From Atribacterota bacterium (GTDB lineage Bacteria > Atribacterota > Phoenicimicrobiia > Phoenicimicrobiales > Phoenicimicrobiaceae): a DNA stretch of 6,078 nt. Below, piece by piece: positions 5,588-6,078 of this stretch (position 1 is the stretch's first letter; each line of letters starts with the position of its first letter). Below the pieces are notes generated by a model. It saw only the letters and a list, made by a program, of their open reading frames with translations, did no database searches and was not told the DNA's origin. The stretch spans positions 1 to 6,078 of the forward strand of contig DAOUWX010000115.1 in assembly GCA_030666935.1 (NCBI GenBank), in the 5' to 3' direction. The position numbers were made by a program, and so were the translations under genes.

Positions 5588-6078
5588 ACTTTTAGTGGTA
5601 GGTGCAGGTCCCGCTGGTTTAGGAGCGGCTATAGAAGCCAGTCGTTACGGTGCTAAAGTTTTATTGGTAGATGATAAAGATAAACCGGGTGGACAGCTTT
5701 TTAAACAAATTCATAAGTTTTTTGGCTCAAAAGAGCATTTAGCGGGTACCAGAGGTTTTAATATCGGCTCACATTTACTTAAGGAAACAGATTCCCAGGG
5801 TGTAGAAATTTCTCTTCAGACAAAAGTTTTAGGAATTATGGAAAAAGACATTATTTCACTATTGGTTAAAGAAAAAGAAATTAAATTATTAAAGACTAAA
5901 AGGGTAGTTTTAGCAACAGGGGGAGCTGAAAAAGCTCTTTCGTTTCCTGGCTGGACCTTGCCAGGAGTTATGAGTGCCGGAGCTGCCCAAACTTTGATTA
6001 ATATTGAACGAGTCTTGCCAGGAAAAAGAATTCTTATGGTAGGTTCTGGTAATGTTGGTCTAATTATAGGTTACCAAT
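5565..6078 (+). CDS. FAD/NAD(P)-dependent oxidoreductase, HcnB/OoxA-like subunit (partial)
   Basis: The gene runs off the window end, and 171 residues are visible. The N-terminal FAD-binding Rossmann motif VVGAGPAGLGAA has G13, G15 and G18, with D36 ending the second strand, then KPGGQLFKQ. HKFFGSKEHLAGTRGFNIG (50-68) is typical of this subgroup. LATGGAEKALSFPGWTLPGV (116-135) includes the ATG motif that precedes the second nucleotide-binding fold, and MVGSGNVGL (158-166) is the second GxGxxG for NAD(P). The protein belongs with the large FAD subunits paired with small [2Fe-2S] proteins in HcnAB, opine oxidase, D-hydroxyproline dehydrogenase and split sarcosine-oxidase-like enzymes. The start is taken as ATG 5565 with GGAG at 5555-5558; ATG 5574 with AAGG at 5561-5564 is nearly as good. 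Either start overlaps the upstream gene (23 or 14 nt). A DadA-like flavoprotein partner may follow outside the window. Confidence 0.87.
   Translation, partial: MKTMREVELLVVGAGPAGLGAAIEASRYGAKVLLVDDKDKPGGQLFKQIHKFFGSKEHLAGTRGFNIGSHLLKETDSQGVEISLQTKVLGIMEKDIISLLVKEKEIKLLKTKRVVLATGGAEKALSFPGWTLPGVMSAGAAQTLINIERVLPGKRILMVGSGNVGLIIGYQ

Overview
The window is strongly AT-rich bacterial DNA with every gene on the + strand. It uses the standard genetic code: TGA, TAA and TAG all serve as stops. Shine-Dalgarno sites are purine-rich (AGGAGG-like), and some start codons are TTG or GTG. A TRAP transporter, a sugar-type ABC permease, a GntR regulator and an iron-sulfur/flavin dehydrogenase together suggest a heterotrophic, probably anaerobic, low-GC bacterium such as a Clostridia-like Firmicute or an Atribacterota-type lineage. 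That placement is an inference from composition and gene content. No taxonomic marker gene is present.

Layout. (1) Bases 1-127 hold the last 41 codons of an ABC sugar-transporter inner-membrane permease, followed 11 nt later by a small HAD-family phosphatase (139-720). (2) After a 216-nt gap with a possible palindromic operator comes a complete TRAP transporter: periplasmic binding protein dctP (937-1983), small membrane subunit dctQ (2065-2625, TTG start) and large membrane subunit dctM (2648-3931). A strong GC-containing hairpin lies between dctP and dctQ. (3) The 3932-4212 gap contains a long-range inverted repeat and a convincing intrinsic terminator (4070-4120). It is followed by a perfect-consensus promoter (TTGACA-17-TATAAT) for a GntR/UTRA-type regulator (4213-4959, GTG start). 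An inverted repeat inside that promoter is a good candidate for an autoregulatory operator. (4) After an AT-rich gap of 298 nt begins an overlapping pair: a small [2Fe-2S] protein (5258-5587) and an FAD/NAD(P)-dependent oxidoreductase that runs off the window end (5565-6078).

Working model. The TRAP transporter takes up a carboxylated organic solute, the GntR/UTRA protein senses it or a derivative, and the [2Fe-2S]/FAD pair begins its oxidation. The pair resembles HcnA/HcnB, opine oxidase, D-hydroxyproline dehydrogenase and the N-terminal part of sarcosine oxidase alpha. An amino- or imino-acid-like substrate is therefore plausible but not proven. I found no sign of a wholly new kind of system. 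The items most worth checking are the dctP-dctQ hairpin with its run of eight G, the gntR promoter/operator and overlapping short reading frame, and the identity of the substrate.
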